This document shows positions 21,343 to 21,619 of a stretch of 21,619 nucleotides of DNA, in pieces. The DNA is taken from positions 1 through 21,619 of the forward strand of contig CANRCI010000013.1 in assembly GCA_947629075.1 (NCBI GenBank). Reading direction: 5' to 3'. How positions within the stretch are numbered: the stretch's first letter is position 1; every line of letters starts with the position of its first letter. The stretch comes from an uncultured Bacilli bacterium (GTDB taxonomy: Bacteria; Bacillota_I; Bacilli_A; RF39; UBA660). The position numbers and the translations under genes are program-made. Below the pieces are notes generated by a model. It was not told where the DNA came from. It made no database searches and was given only the letters and a program-made list of their open reading frames with translations.

Positions 21343-21619
21343 CTAGAAATGTCTAGTTAACATCATAAAAGTGAAAAACGCCAATATGATAACACTTATT
21401 ATTAGACCATTAATTCTTTCAGTAACATCACTTTTATATTTAACCCCTAGACCCATAGTGACAAAAAGGCCTCCGATTAGTCCACCGATATGGGCATAGT
21501 TATCAATGCCACTACCTAAAAAGCCAATTAGTAAGTTTATTAAAATAAGGGGAATTATCTGACTGCGCAAAACGCCACCAAGATAGACGCGATAATGATA
21601 TCCAAAGTATAAAAGACAA
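21343..21619 (-). CDS. Rhomboid-family intramembrane protease, C-terminal fragment
   Basis: The frame is open to the right window edge, giving 91 visible residues; the start lies outside. The segment begins LLYFGYHYRVYLGG, like the region after the catalytic Ser of rhomboids, and contains NYAHIGGLIGGL with the catalytic His of the HxGG motif. At least three hydrophobic helices are visible. The Ser motif (GxSG) is not in the window. A short internal TTG at 21570 is not the real start. Rhomboids cut membrane proteins within the bilayer; its substrate is unknown. There is no clear terminator after its stop. Confidence 0.85.
   Translation of the reverse strand, partial: CLLYFGYHYRVYLGGVLRSQIIPLILINLLIGFLGSGIDNYAHIGGLIGGLFVTMGLGVKYKSDVTERINGLIISVIILAFFTFMMLTRHF

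Noticed and set aside
1..21619. tRNA or rRNA genes, CRISPR arrays and insertion sequences
   Set aside because: None found: no cloverleaf-like segments, spaced direct repeats or transposase reading frames were seen in the gaps, which are almost all under 150 nt.

Overview
The window is a gene-dense, AT-rich piece of a bacterial chromosome. All 20 genes found lie on the minus strand. Gene content and order point to a low-GC Firmicutes (Bacilli-type) organism: a T-box leader, an IreB-family protein, TrhP1/TrhP2 and TrmR for tRNA wobble modification, MltG, YrzB, RuvX and GreA. The order ireB-ruvX-yrzB-mltG-trmR-trhP1-trhP2-...-greA matches the Bacillus subtilis yrzL-yrrK-yrzB-yrrL-yrrM-yrrN-yrrO-udk-greA block, except that an HD-domain dNTPase stands where udk would be. 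An uncultured or Mollicutes-related Bacilli lineage is a reasonable guess but is not proven. UGA is not used as a stop by any of the 20 genes (12 TAA, 8 TAG).

Layout in transcription order (right to left). (1) The C-terminal end of a rhomboid-type membrane protease. (2) A promoter and the operon ireB-ruvX-yrzB-mltG-trmR, closed by a terminator. (3) A second unit, trhP1-trhP2-dgt, from an extended -10 promoter. (4) greA with its own promoter and terminator, then an unrecognised 281-residue gene with its own terminator. (5) topA, with two possible promoters and an 8-bp inverted repeat upstream. (6) A two-gene unit with its own promoter and terminator: a secreted Cys-containing protein ending in a VirB2/TrbC-like pair of membrane helices, then a large polytopic VirB6/TrbL-like membrane protein. 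(7) The operon polA-(CDF cation transporter)-mutM-truB, tightly packed and in places overlapping, ending at a terminator. (8) A single gene for a membrane-anchored or secreted protein with Ig-like domains. (9) A T-box riboswitch controlling hisS-aspS; aspS runs off the left edge.

Functionally most of the window is housekeeping: aminoacylation, tRNA modification (Psi55 by TruB, ho5U/mo5U34 by TrhP and TrmR), replication and repair (PolA, MutM), DNA topology, transcript cleavage and cell-wall processing. The part that looks least described is the VirB2-like/VirB6-like pair between topA and polA. It resembles two type IV secretion components without any ATPase, relaxase or integrase nearby. Other points worth a second look are a Cys/His/Asp-rich metal-binding-like tail on histidyl-tRNA synthetase, a T-box whose specifier and acceptor-binding bulge both fit tRNA-Asp although hisS is the first gene and whose expression platform looks translational, and a 74-nt overlap that gives the CDF transporter a basic tail.
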